A model generated the notes under the pieces. That model was not told the origin of the DNA and searched no databases. It worked only from the letters and a program-made list of their open reading frames with translations. 64,000 nucleotides of DNA, from assembly GCF_016598615.1 (NCBI RefSeq), contig NZ_CP066831.1, positions 558,001 to 622,000 on the forward strand, in the 5' to 3' direction. Positions 1 through 7,680 of the stretch are shown here, in pieces (the stretch's first letter is position 1; every line of letters starts with the position of its first letter). Source of the stretch: Streptomyces liliifuscus (lineage in GTDB: Bacteria > Actinomycetota > Actinomycetes > Streptomycetales > Streptomycetaceae). The translations under genes and the position numbers were made by a program.

Positions 1-2
1 CC

Positions 3-890
3 GAGGATGACGCCGACTCGCTCGAGAGAGCGACACAGGAGTTCATCGCGGCGCGTCCGCAGCTGTTCGGTGTCGCGTACCGCATGCTCGGCAGTTCCAC
101 GGAGGCCGAGGACATCGTCCAGGAGGCCTGGCTGCGGTGGCAGAACACCGACCGTCGGGAAATCGTCGAGCCGAAGGCCTTCCTGACGACAGTCACCGCC
201 CGGCTCGCGATCAACCTGGCGCAGTCCGCGCGGATGCGGCGGGAGTCGTACGTGGGCCCGTGGCTCCCCGAGCCGGTCGACACCAGCCGGGACCCGAACG
301 TGGGTGCGGAGCGCGCCGAAGCGGTCGAGATGGCGGTTCTTCTCGTGCTCGAGAAACTGAATCCGGTGGAGCGGGCCGCCTACGTCCTTCGGGAGGCGTT
401 CGACTACCCCTACCCGCAGATCGCGGAGATCGTGGACACCAGCGAGGCCAACGCCCGCCAGTTGGTGAGCCGGGCGCGCAAGCACCTGGCCGCCGAACGG
501 CGGGCACCGGTCGACAGGGCGGAGCACCAGCGCCTCTTGAAGGTGTTCCTCACGGCGGCGCAGACGGGTGATCTGGCCACGCTGGAGCACGTCCTCTCCG
601 AGGACGTCATCAGCTACGCCGACGGGGGCGGCATCCGTGGCGCGTCGAAGATCCCGGTCGTGGGGCGTCAGCATGTTTCCCGGTACCTCGGGGCGTTCGC
701 CCCGCGCTTCTGGCCCGGGTCGGAGATCAGCTGGGTCGAGGCCAACGACCGGCCCGCGGTCCTGGTCTCCTCCGGCGGCAACCCGGTCGCACTGCTGTGC
801 GTCGACGCTTCGTCCCGCGGCCTCGAACGCATCATGTGGGTGATGAATCCGGCGAAGCTGGCACCCTACGTGGCGTCGCTGGCCGACTGA
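3..890 (+). CDS. ECF41-family RNA polymerase sigma factor (5' end outside window)
   Basis: The reading frame is open from the first base of the window, so the true start lies upstream; about 295 residues are visible. The N-terminal part has sigma region 2 (around GVAYRMLGSSTEAEDIVQEA), followed by the FLTTVTARLAINLAQSARM segment typical of ECF41. Sigma region 4 follows (AYVLREAFDYPYPQIAEI, then TSEANARQLVSRARKHL). The C-terminal ~110 residues form a SnoaL-like extension with the DGGG motif that in ECF41 proteins contacts the core and tunes activity in place of a separate anti-sigma factor. ECF41 genes usually sit beside a redox or epimerase-type partner; here the next gene is a flavoprotein 165 bp downstream. 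Family assignment is secure; the target promoters are unknown. Confidence 0.9.
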   Translation, partial: EDDADSLERATQEFIAARPQLFGVAYRMLGSSTEAEDIVQEAWLRWQNTDRREIVEPKAFLTTVTARLAINLAQSARMRRESYVGPWLPEPVDTSRDPNVGAERAEAVEMAVLLVLEKLNPVERAAYVLREAFDYPYPQIAEIVDTSEANARQLVSRARKHLAAERRAPVDRAEHQRLLKVFLTAAQTGDLATLEHVLSEDVISYADGGGIRGASKIPVVGRQHVSRYLGAFAPRFWPGSEISWVEANDRPAVLVSSGGNPVALLCVDASSRGLERIMWVMNPAKLAPYVASLAD

Positions 891-1055
891 CCCTCGTCCG
901 AGAACAGTGGGACGCGAGGTGGCGCGGTTTGGAGTGGGCCTGCCGCCCGGGTGAGGCAGAAACGCCTGATCAGGTGCGGGAGTCATGAGCCGTTGTCACA
1001 AACGGCGGGATCAACTGGTCGTACTGAGTGACGAACCAAGTGATCGGAGCGGAAC

Positions 1056-2786
1056 GTGGCTATCACCGAGCAACGCCTGTCCACCATGGTGTTGGTGATC
1101 GGAACGGGCGGAGCGGGACTGCGGGCGGCGATCGAGCTCGCCGAGGCAGGCATGGACGTACTCGCCGTCGGCAAGCGTCCCAAGGAGGACGCCCACACGG
1201 CCCTGGCGGCGGGGGGCATCAATGCGGCCCTGGCCACCATGGACCCCGAGGACAGCTGGCAGCAGCACGCCGCGGACACGCTCAAGGAGAGCTATCTCCT
1301 CGCCGATCCCCACACCGTCGAGATCGTCACCCGGGGCGCCGCCCTGGGCATCGACGACCTGGAGCGCTACGGCATGGCTTTCGCCCGGGAAGAGGACGGC
1401 CGCATCTCCCAGCGCTTCTTCGGCGCTCACAAGTTCCGCCGCACCGCCTTCGCGGGTGACTACACCGGCCTGGAGATCCAGCGCACGCTGGTCAGACGTG
1501 CGAGCCAATTGCCGGTCCGCATGCTCGACAGCGTCTACATCACCCGGCTCCTGGTGCACGACGGGGCGGTGTTCGGCGCCTACGGCTTCGATCTCAACGA
1601 CGGGACGCGCTACCTGATCCACGCCGACGCCGTCATCCTCGCTGCGGGCGGCCACACCCGTATCTGGCGACGCACTTCCTCGCGGCGCGACGAGAACACC
1701 GGAGACTCGTTCCGGCTGGCGGTGGAGGCCGGTGGCCGTCTGCGCGACCCCGAGCTGGTGCAGTTCCACCCCTCGGGAATCATCGAGCCCGAGAACGCGG
1801 CCGGCACGCTGGTCAGCGAGGCTGCCCGCGGTGAGGGCGGCATCCTGCGCAACGCGCTCGGCGAGCGGTTCATGTCCCGCTACGACCCCGAGCGCATGGA
1901 ACTGTCCACGCGTGACCGCGTCGCCCTCGCCTCCTACACGGAGATCAGGGAAGGCCGCGGCACAGCCAAGGGCGGTGTGTGGCTCGACGTGTCCCACCTG
2001 CCTCGACAGACGATCATGAGCCGTCTGCCGAGGGTCTACCAGACGCTTCTGGACCTGCAGATGCTGGACATCACCCGCGATCCGATCGAGATCGCGCCGA
2101 CCGCCCACTACTCGATGGGCGGGGTGTGGGTCAGTCCCGACGACCACAGCACCGACGTACGCGGCCTGTACGCCATCGGCGAGGCCTCCAGCGGTCTGCA
2201 CGGAGCCAATCGCCTCGGTGGCAACAGCCTCATCGAGCTGCTGGTCTTCGGCCGTATCGCGGGACAGGCCGCGGCCGCCTACTCGAAGGGGCTGACGGCA
2301 CAGCCGCGGTCGGCGGTCGCGGAGGCCGAGGCCCGGCTCGAGATCGACGGCCTGCTCGCCGCGGACGGCCCCGAGAATGTCCGCGCCCTGCAGCGCGCCA
2401 TCCGCAACACCATGACCGAGCACGCGGGCGTCGTCCGCGACGAGGAAGGGCTGCGCGCCGGTCTGGCGGAGCTCGCCGAGATCGACGCACGCATGGAGAA
2501 CGTCGGGGTCCACCCGGACATCGCCGGCTTCCAGGATCTCGCGCACGCCTTCGACCTCAAGTCCGCGGCCCTCGCCGCCCGGGCCACCCTCGAAGCGGCG
2601 ATCGAGCGCCGGGAGACCCGGGGCTGCCACAACCGCAGCGACTACCCGGACATGGATCCCGCACTGCAGGTCAACCTCGTCTGGTCCCCGAAGACGGGAA
2701 TCACGCGCGAGAGCATCGCGCCCGTCCCGGACGAGATCGCAGCCGTGATGGAAGAGGTGTCCACCGAAGGAAAACTCGTGGAGTGA
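1056..2786 (+). CDS. FAD-dependent fumarate reductase/succinate dehydrogenase-type flavoprotein
   Basis: A 576-residue flavoprotein starting at GTG, with GGAGCGGAAC as a good ribosome binding site just upstream. The N-terminal dinucleotide-binding motif VLVIGTGGAGLRAAIE binds FAD; HTALAAGGINAAL is the conserved histidine/loop of the family. The substrate-domain signatures ELVQFHPSG, HYSMGGV and GANRLGGNSLIELLVFG are all present. The length fits SdhA/FrdA or L-aspartate oxidase. No iron-sulfur or membrane-anchor subunit is adjacent, so a soluble stand-alone oxidoreductase is more likely than a respiratory complex. It sits between two ECF41-like genes, suggesting co-regulation. The exact substrate (fumarate, aspartate or another dicarboxylate) cannot be read from the sequence. 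Confidence 0.85.
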   Translation: MAITEQRLSTMVLVIGTGGAGLRAAIELAEAGMDVLAVGKRPKEDAHTALAAGGINAALATMDPEDSWQQHAADTLKESYLLADPHTVEIVTRGAALGIDDLERYGMAFAREEDGRISQRFFGAHKFRRTAFAGDYTGLEIQRTLVRRASQLPVRMLDSVYITRLLVHDGAVFGAYGFDLNDGTRYLIHADAVILAAGGHTRIWRRTSSRRDENTGDSFRLAVEAGGRLRDPELVQFHPSGIIEPENAAGTLVSEAARGEGGILRNALGERFMSRYDPERMELSTRDRVALASYTEIREGRGTAKGGVWLDVSHLPRQTIMSRLPRVYQTLLDLQMLDITRDPIEIAPTAHYSMGGVWVSPDDHSTDVRGLYAIGEASSGLHGANRLGGNSLIELLVFGRIAGQAAAAYSKGLTAQPRSAVAEAEARLEIDGLLAADGPENVRALQRAIRNTMTEHAGVVRDEEGLRAGLAELAEIDARMENVGVHPDIAGFQDLAHAFDLKSAALAARATLEAAIERRETRGCHNRSDYPDMDPALQVNLVWSPKTGITRESIAPVPDEIAAVMEEVSTEGKLVE

Positions 2787-2843
2787 CCGACGGTCGAGGC
2801 GGTCGCCCGCTCTGCGCGGTGCCGTGCGAGTGGAGGACGCCGT

Positions 2844-3635
2844 ATGAGCGAAGCAGGTGATTCGGTGTCGATCGCTGATCTGCTCGACGAACGGCGGCAT
2901 CTCCTGGACATCGCGCACCGGCTGTTGGGCAGCACCTGCGAGGCGGAGGAAGTCATCGCCGAGACCTACCGGCGGTGGTACGAGCTGTCCGGCCCGGCGC
3001 GGGCGCGGATCACGACCCCTCGGGCCTGGCTCGAAGGGGTCGTGAGCAGTATCTGCTCGACCCGCCCCACCATGCGCGAACAGCACCGGGACCCTGCGAA
3101 CGGGGAGAACGGTGGTGCGGCGGACATCGCGGGACGGACGGAACCGGAGTACGTCGAACCGGCCGACCGCGCAGTGCACAGTCTGCAAGCCCAGCGCTCG
3201 TGTCCCACCACGCCGCAGCGGCACGACGCCGTGGTCCGTACCGTCCGGCGGGCCTGCGTCACCGAGGACGCGCCTCTTCTGGCCTCTCTGCTGGCACCCG
3301 ACGCCATGGCGTTCTTCGACGGCGGCGGCAAGGTCCGCGCGCCGATCGGACCCGTCCAGGGCAACCTGCGGGTCGCCCGCAGCCTGCTGACCCTGGTCGC
3401 CCGGCACCCGCTGGTCGCCTTGCGCACCCACCCGGTCAACGGCCGCACCGGAATCGTCGTGCGCCACGACCGCCAGGTCGCCGCCGTCATCAGCCTCGAC
3501 ATCGCCGGTCACCATGCCGTACAGATCTGGGTCACCCTCAACCCGGACAAGCTCCGCTCCTGGAACCCGTCACGCAACGAGCGGGGCAGTCGCGCCAGTT
3601 GGGCACACCCTCAAGCACCTGGACCTCCCTTGTGA
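2844..3635 (+). CDS. ECF41-like protein lacking sigma region 4
   Basis: A 263-residue protein resembling ECF41 sigma factors at both ends. Residues ~8-75 are a region-2-like segment (LLDIAHRLLGSTCEAEEVIA). Residues ~140-245 are the SnoaL-like extension, with FFDGGGKVRAPIGPVQG and a C-terminal VTLNPDKL close to the VMNPAKL of the first sigma factor in this window. Between them, where region 4 (the -35 binding helix-turn-helix) should be, there is only a short Gly/Asn/Pro-rich stretch. It may therefore bind core polymerase without normal promoter recognition, act as a modulator, or be a decaying copy. It starts 57 bp after the flavoprotein gene and is probably co-transcribed with it. Confidence 0.75.
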   Translation: MSEAGDSVSIADLLDERRHLLDIAHRLLGSTCEAEEVIAETYRRWYELSGPARARITTPRAWLEGVVSSICSTRPTMREQHRDPANGENGGAADIAGRTEPEYVEPADRAVHSLQAQRSCPTTPQRHDAVVRTVRRACVTEDAPLLASLLAPDAMAFFDGGGKVRAPIGPVQGNLRVARSLLTLVARHPLVALRTHPVNGRTGIVVRHDRQVAAVISLDIAGHHAVQIWVTLNPDKLRSWNPSRNERGSRASWAHPQAPGPPL

Positions 3636-3647
3636 CGGCTGCCGACG

Positions 3648-4550
3648 TCACGCGTACGGCGTGGTCCTGGGCGTCTTCGAGGTGTCGGGCGTCGAGGCGT
3701 CGGAGCGGGCGTGGTCGGTGGCCCATGCGGAGAGCACCGTCAGGGCCTCGTCCGACGGTGATCCGGGGTCGGCGAGGAACGTGAAAAGGGTCTGGTCGGG
3801 GTCGCCGGGGAAGGTCAGTGCCTCCGTGCGGAGGGTGAGGCGGCCGACGATCGGGTGATGGAGGGTCTTGGTGCCGTGGCTGGGCTCGACGACCTTCTGT
3901 CCGGCCCACCAGCGCAGGAAGCGGTCGCTCTTCATGGACAGCTCCCCCACGAGTTCGGCGGTGCGCGTGTCGTCGGGGTGGCGGGCGGCATCCATCCGCA
4001 GCGTCCCGACGAACATGGAGGCGGCCTTCTCCCAGTCCTGTGCGAAGAGCGACCGCGCGGCCTCGTCGAGGATGACCCAGCGAACGGCGTTCCGGTCCCG
4101 GACCGGCATCGCGCCGAAGTCGGCGAGCAGAGCGCGGGCCATTCGGTTGCTCGCCAGGATGTCGGTACGGCGCCCCAGCACGAAGGCCGGGGTGTCCCCC
4201 AGTCGCGCGAGCAGCGCGTGCACCCCGGGACGTACCTTCTGCACGGTACGGGGTGTGCGGCGCCGGCTCGTGGCCGGGCGGCGCGCCACCGCGTGCAGAT
4301 AGCTGCGTTCCGCCGGATCGAGCTGCAGGGCGTCCGCGAGGGCGTCCAGGACGGCTTCCGAGGGTGTGATGGGCCTGCCCTGCTCCAGGCGCGTGTAGTA
4401 GTCCACGCTGACGCCCGCCAGCGCGGCCAGTTCCTCCCTGCGCAGGCCGGGGACCCTGCGCGGGGCCGCGTCACGGATACCGAGCTGCTGCGGGTCCAGT
4501 GCCGCGCGCCGGGCGCGCAGGAAATCGCCGAGTCCCTCGTTGCGCTCCAT
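3648..4550 (-). CDS. XRE-family transcriptional regulator (MmyB-like)
   Basis: A 300-residue regulator. The ATG at 4550 (MERNEGLGDFLRARRAALDP) was chosen because the N-terminal helix-turn-helix begins there, although the frame stays open further upstream. Residues ~9-75 form the HTH_31-type domain (RVPGLRREELAALAGVSVDY, then YTRLEQGR). The rest is the MmyB-like ligand-binding domain, which ends in a Trp/His-rich segment and FPGDPDQTLFTFLADPGSPS. Such genes commonly repress a divergent oxidoreductase gene; here the neighbour, transcribed away from it across 199 bp, is a short-chain dehydrogenase. The 3' end is tail-to-tail with the ECF41-like gene. Confidence 0.88.
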   Translation of the reverse strand: MERNEGLGDFLRARRAALDPQQLGIRDAAPRRVPGLRREELAALAGVSVDYYTRLEQGRPITPSEAVLDALADALQLDPAERSYLHAVARRPATSRRRTPRTVQKVRPGVHALLARLGDTPAFVLGRRTDILASNRMARALLADFGAMPVRDRNAVRWVILDEAARSLFAQDWEKAASMFVGTLRMDAARHPDDTRTAELVGELSMKSDRFLRWWAGQKVVEPSHGTKTLHHPIVGRLTLRTEALTFPGDPDQTLFTFLADPGSPSDEALTVLSAWATDHARSDASTPDTSKTPRTTPYA

Positions 4551-4749
4551 GACCCCATGGTCGCCGGTGCCGACCCGCCGTGTCCCGGTGAAGGTGGCCC
4601 TGCGGATCCCAGGATGAAGCGGGCCAATCCCATGGCCCACGTACGCCTGTGTCGGCAGTTGGCTGGAGAGCGGGACACCACACCGGTGCTCCCTTCCCGT
4701 CCACCGGGCCGTACGTCCGACGCGCGGCCCACCAGAGAAAGTCTCCGCC

Positions 4750-5577
4750 ATGCCTTCCACCTGGCTCATCACCGGCGCGACCTCCGGCTTCGGCCGTCTC
4801 GTGGCCGAACGCGCACTCGCGGGCGGCGCCCATGTGATCGCCGTCGGCCGACGCGGCGACCGGCTCGCCGAACTCGCCGACGGCGCTCCGCAAGGGCAGG
4901 TCACCCCGCTCGCCCTCGACATCACCGCACCCGACGCACAGGAGGTCCTGGCCGAAGCCGTGCGCTCCGCAGGGGGCCTGGACGTCCTGGTGAACAACGC
5001 CGGCTACGGACTGTTCGGCTCCGTCGAGCAGATCGACGCGGACACGGCACGCGCGGTCTTCGACACCAACGTGCTGGCCAACCTCACCGTCCTGCGCGCC
5101 GCACTCCCCGCCCTGCGGGCCGCCCGAGGCCGGATCCTGCAGACCTCCTCGCTCATCGGCCAGTTCGCCTGGCCCTCCTCGGGCCTGTACTCGGCGTCCA
5201 AGGGCGCCGTGGAACTGATCAGCGAGGCTCTCGCGCACGAGCTGGCCCCCACCGGTGTCAAGGTCACCATCATCGAACCGGGCACCTACGCCACCGAGTT
5301 CTCCACCAGCCTCCACGTCGTCGCCCCGAACGACGTCTACCTGCCGACCGTTGGACAGTTCCTGACCGACTTCGCCGCCCTGCCGCCCCAGGCGTTCGGC
5401 GATCCCGAGACCGTCGCGGACGCCATCATGGCGGTTACGGAACTGGACGAGCCGCCCCTGCGCCTGGCCGTCGGCGCGGACGCCGTCGAACACATCCGGG
5501 CCTCGCTCCGCTCCCGCCTGGCCGAACTCGACCGTTGGGAGTCCTTCCCGCGCGTACCGGTGGGCGAGCGGGCCTGA
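4750..5577 (+). CDS. SDR-family oxidoreductase
   Basis: A 275-residue classical short-chain dehydrogenase. The N-terminal MPSTWLITGATSGFGRLVAE carries the TGxxxGxG cofactor-binding motif. NNAGYG is the structural NNAG motif, and the catalytic Ser-Tyr-Lys set reads SSLIGQ, then YSASK. The arginines following the first strand (VGRRGD) suggest NADP(H). It is divergent from an XRE regulator, the usual arrangement for an inducible SDR under local repression. Substrate unknown. A strong inverted repeat just after the stop codon probably ends transcription. Confidence 0.9.
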   Translation: MPSTWLITGATSGFGRLVAERALAGGAHVIAVGRRGDRLAELADGAPQGQVTPLALDITAPDAQEVLAEAVRSAGGLDVLVNNAGYGLFGSVEQIDADTARAVFDTNVLANLTVLRAALPALRAARGRILQTSSLIGQFAWPSSGLYSASKGAVELISEALAHELAPTGVKVTIIEPGTYATEFSTSLHVVAPNDVYLPTVGQFLTDFAALPPQAFGDPETVADAIMAVTELDEPPLRLAVGADAVEHIRASLRSRLAELDRWESFPRVPVGERA

Positions 5578-5602
5578 CCGTCCCGCACCACCGACGCACG
5601 AA

Positions 5603-5628
5603 CCGGGCCCGTGTTCCCACGGGCCCGG
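5603..5628. terminator. Bidirectional terminator hairpin between convergent genes
   Basis: An uninterrupted 11-bp inverted repeat, CCGGGCCCGTG / CACGGGCCCGG, with a TTCC loop lies 25 bp after the SDR stop codon. It separates that gene from the convergent SRPBCC gene. There is no U-tract, as is usual for streptomycete terminators. A short GGACAGGGA-type direct-repeat patch follows at about 5687-5722. Confidence 0.75.
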
Positions 5629-5733
5629 TGACGTGCGGATGTGCCCGGTCGACGCCGGCTGGAGCCGAGCAGGTCCGGCACGTGCCGGACAGGGACGGAC
5701 AGGACAGGGAAGGACAGGGACGTCTGCGGGGCG

Positions 5734-6192
5734 TCAGCGCGGGCTGATCGCCGCTTCGGCCGCGGCCTTGATCCGGTTGCCGAAACCGGCGGCGTCCTTG
5801 CGGGCGGCGGCCAGCGCCAGGCCGACGAGGAGCTTGCCGAGCCCGTGGCCCTCCAGGACGTTGAAGATTCGGACCCGGGTCCTGCCGTCCGCCAGCGACT
5901 CCAGGTCGTAGCCGCCTTCGCGTGCCGTCACGCTGTTCTTCGTCACCTCGGCCCACCGGATCTTCACCGGGGCTTCGAGGGTGGTGATGCGGAACTCCCT
6001 GGCGGTCTTCATCCCGGCATCCTTGACGGTGCTCCGGAAGACGGTTCCCACGGCTGTGGCGGTGTCGGGGATCCGCTCGATCTTGAGCACCCGGGGGCTG
6101 AACTGCGGGTCGTTGCGTCCGTCGGCGAGATAGGCGAACACCTCTTCGACGGGCCGATCGACCTCGACCGTCGCTTCGAACTGTCCTGACAT
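5734..6192 (-). CDS. SRPBCC family protein (polyketide cyclase/START-like fold)
   Basis: A 152-residue protein. The start at 6192 (MSGQFEATVEVDRPVEEVFA) is preferred over an upstream in-frame ATG because this is where the SRPBCC fold normally begins. The N-terminal strand, the EEVFAYLADGRNDPQFSP helix region and the C-terminal long helix (LLVGLALAAARKDAAGFGNR) match the SRPBCC ligand-binding family. No catalytic motif can be named. It is monocistronic and convergent with the SDR gene. Confidence 0.8.
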   Translation of the reverse strand: MSGQFEATVEVDRPVEEVFAYLADGRNDPQFSPRVLKIERIPDTATAVGTVFRSTVKDAGMKTAREFRITTLEAPVKIRWAEVTKNSVTAREGGYDLESLADGRTRVRIFNVLEGHGLGKLLVGLALAAARKDAAGFGNRIKAAAEAAISPR

Positions 6193-6708
6193 CGGCACTC
6201 CTGACCGGTCGAGCCGCTCCGTGCCGACGCGTCCCCTTCGGCTGATGTCCGCCGGACCGCCATGCCTCGTGGGATCTGCCTCGCGCACACGCGAAGGAAC
6301 GCGAGGGCCGCGCCGTACCGCCAGTCCTGTCGTGGCGGCACCGCGACCCTACGGGACCACCGGGCATCTCGCGCGGTGAGCGACGCAACCGCTCGTCCAA
6401 AGGTGGGAGGCGTCGGCGCCCCGTCCTCCCACTGCAGTCCACCCTTCGTTGACTCTCGGCGCCGCTCGCCTCAACACAAGGTTGAGACAGCCCCACCTCG
6501 GAAGTCGACCGGACGTGGAAGGGGGAATCGATCGGGTGATGGATGACATATGCCAGGAGGGCTGAAAGACTGAGCCGCGGAAACGCCGACCACGCGCAAC
6601 TTTCCTTGATGAACTGCAAAATCAACGAGCAGTGCACCGATCCTGTTTCTGCAGCAGTGCGCATTTCACGCAGACCGCTCCATCGTGCACCACGCATCGG
6701 GGGACAGC
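6193..6708. promoter_or_regulatory. Intergenic region upstream of the SARP activator gene
   Basis: About 500 bp without a supportable gene, between the divergent SRPBCC and SARP genes. It should hold the SARP gene's promoter. Visible structure: a small inverted repeat CTCAAC/GTTGAG with a 5-nt loop at 6470-6486, and two copies of AGCAGTGC in the last 100 bp. No 11-bp-spaced SARP heptads are seen. In S. coelicolor the RedZ protein activates redD transcription, so this is the expected place for RedZ binding, but no site can be assigned by eye. Confidence 0.4.
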
Positions 6709-7521
6709 TTGCACATCAATATTCTGGGACCTGTGTCCATCAGCGTGAACGGGAAGCTTCATCCCATACGTGCCAACAAGGTTCGGGCATTCCTTGCCAC
6801 TCTCGCATTGGAGGCCGGCCGGGCGGTGTCCAATGAGGACCTGGCCGACGAACTGTGGTCCGGGCACCTGGTGGGCAACACCCGAAACGCCTTGCAGGCG
6901 CACGCGACCCGGCTGCGCAAGGAGATCCTCGGCTCCGCCCACCAACGACGTGGCGTCTCCGTGCTGCGCGCCGTGCCCAACGGATACCTTCTCGACGTCT
7001 CGCGCGAGTGCGTCGACGGCAACAGGTTCCTCGACCTCTCCGCTCAAGGGGCCGCCGAGTTACAGGTCCGGCCGGAGCACTCCCTTGAGCTCCTGCAGCA
7101 GGCTCTCGAACTGTGGCGGGGGCCCGCGTTGCTCGACGCCGGTGACGGGTTGCGTGCCCGCAGCGCGGCCGCGCTGTTCGACGAGCGCCGCCTCGCGGCC
7201 TGGGAGAACCTGGTCAGCGCCTGCCTCACGGTGGGGGACGACGCGCGCGCGATCGCGGAGCTTCGCCAACTCGTTGCCAGGTACCCCCTGCGCGAGCGGT
7301 TCTGCGAACTGCTCATGCTGGCTCTCTACCGAACCGGTCGGCAGGGCGAGGCGCTGGATCTGTTCCAGCGGACCAGGAGGCGGCTGGACGAGGAACTGGG
7401 AATCCAGCCGGGTGCCCTGCTCCAGCGCCGTCACACGGAGATCCTCGCCCAGGACCCCGCGCTGACGCTCCCCTCCGCGGTGGTGTCGAGTCGGCGGGAG
7501 CACGCGGCAGCCAGAAACTGA
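6709..7521 (+). CDS. redD: SARP-family cluster activator (RedD-type)
   Basis: About 270 residues. I place the start at TTG 6709 (protein beginning HINILGPVSISVNG) because a GGGGGA ribosome binding site lies 4 nt upstream; an in-frame GTG at 6685 would add eight residues but has no visible site. Residues ~1-95 are the OmpR-like winged-helix domain (NKVRAFLATLALEAGRAVSN, then NALQAHATRLRKEIL). Residues ~100-255 are the bacterial transcriptional activation domain (ELWRGPALLDAG, RTGRQGEALDLFQRTRRRLD). Position and type match RedD, the pathway-specific activator of prodiginine clusters. It probably acts on the two heptad arrays at 18311-18350 and 18434-18473. Confidence 0.9.
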   Translation: MHINILGPVSISVNGKLHPIRANKVRAFLATLALEAGRAVSNEDLADELWSGHLVGNTRNALQAHATRLRKEILGSAHQRRGVSVLRAVPNGYLLDVSRECVDGNRFLDLSAQGAAELQVRPEHSLELLQQALELWRGPALLDAGDGLRARSAAALFDERRLAAWENLVSACLTVGDDARAIAELRQLVARYPLRERFCELLMLALYRTGRQGEALDLFQRTRRRLDEELGIQPGALLQRRHTEILAQDPALTLPSAVVSSRREHAAARN

Positions 7522-7680
7522 GGCGCGTGAACACAGCCGCGCCGAACGGCAAGGGTCTGTTCGTGCTGCGCCTCAAGCGCGTACGACTACACCTTCCGGT
7601 CCGGGCCGGACTTCGTTTCTCCGATCGCACGGAATTCGCAACCGTAAGCCGGAAAAAAACAGCAGGGGTGTCCACATATC

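Noticed and set aside
1011..3515. Long open frame antisense to the flavoprotein and ECF41-like gene
   Set aside because: Such antisense frames are a by-product of high GC at third positions; the translation has no recognisable domain and the plus-strand genes are clear.
7522..7680. Searched for a SARP heptad array before redX
   Set aside because: No GGTCAG repeats at 11-bp steps are visible; the redX-W-Y operon may be controlled differently or be read from the SARP gene's promoter.
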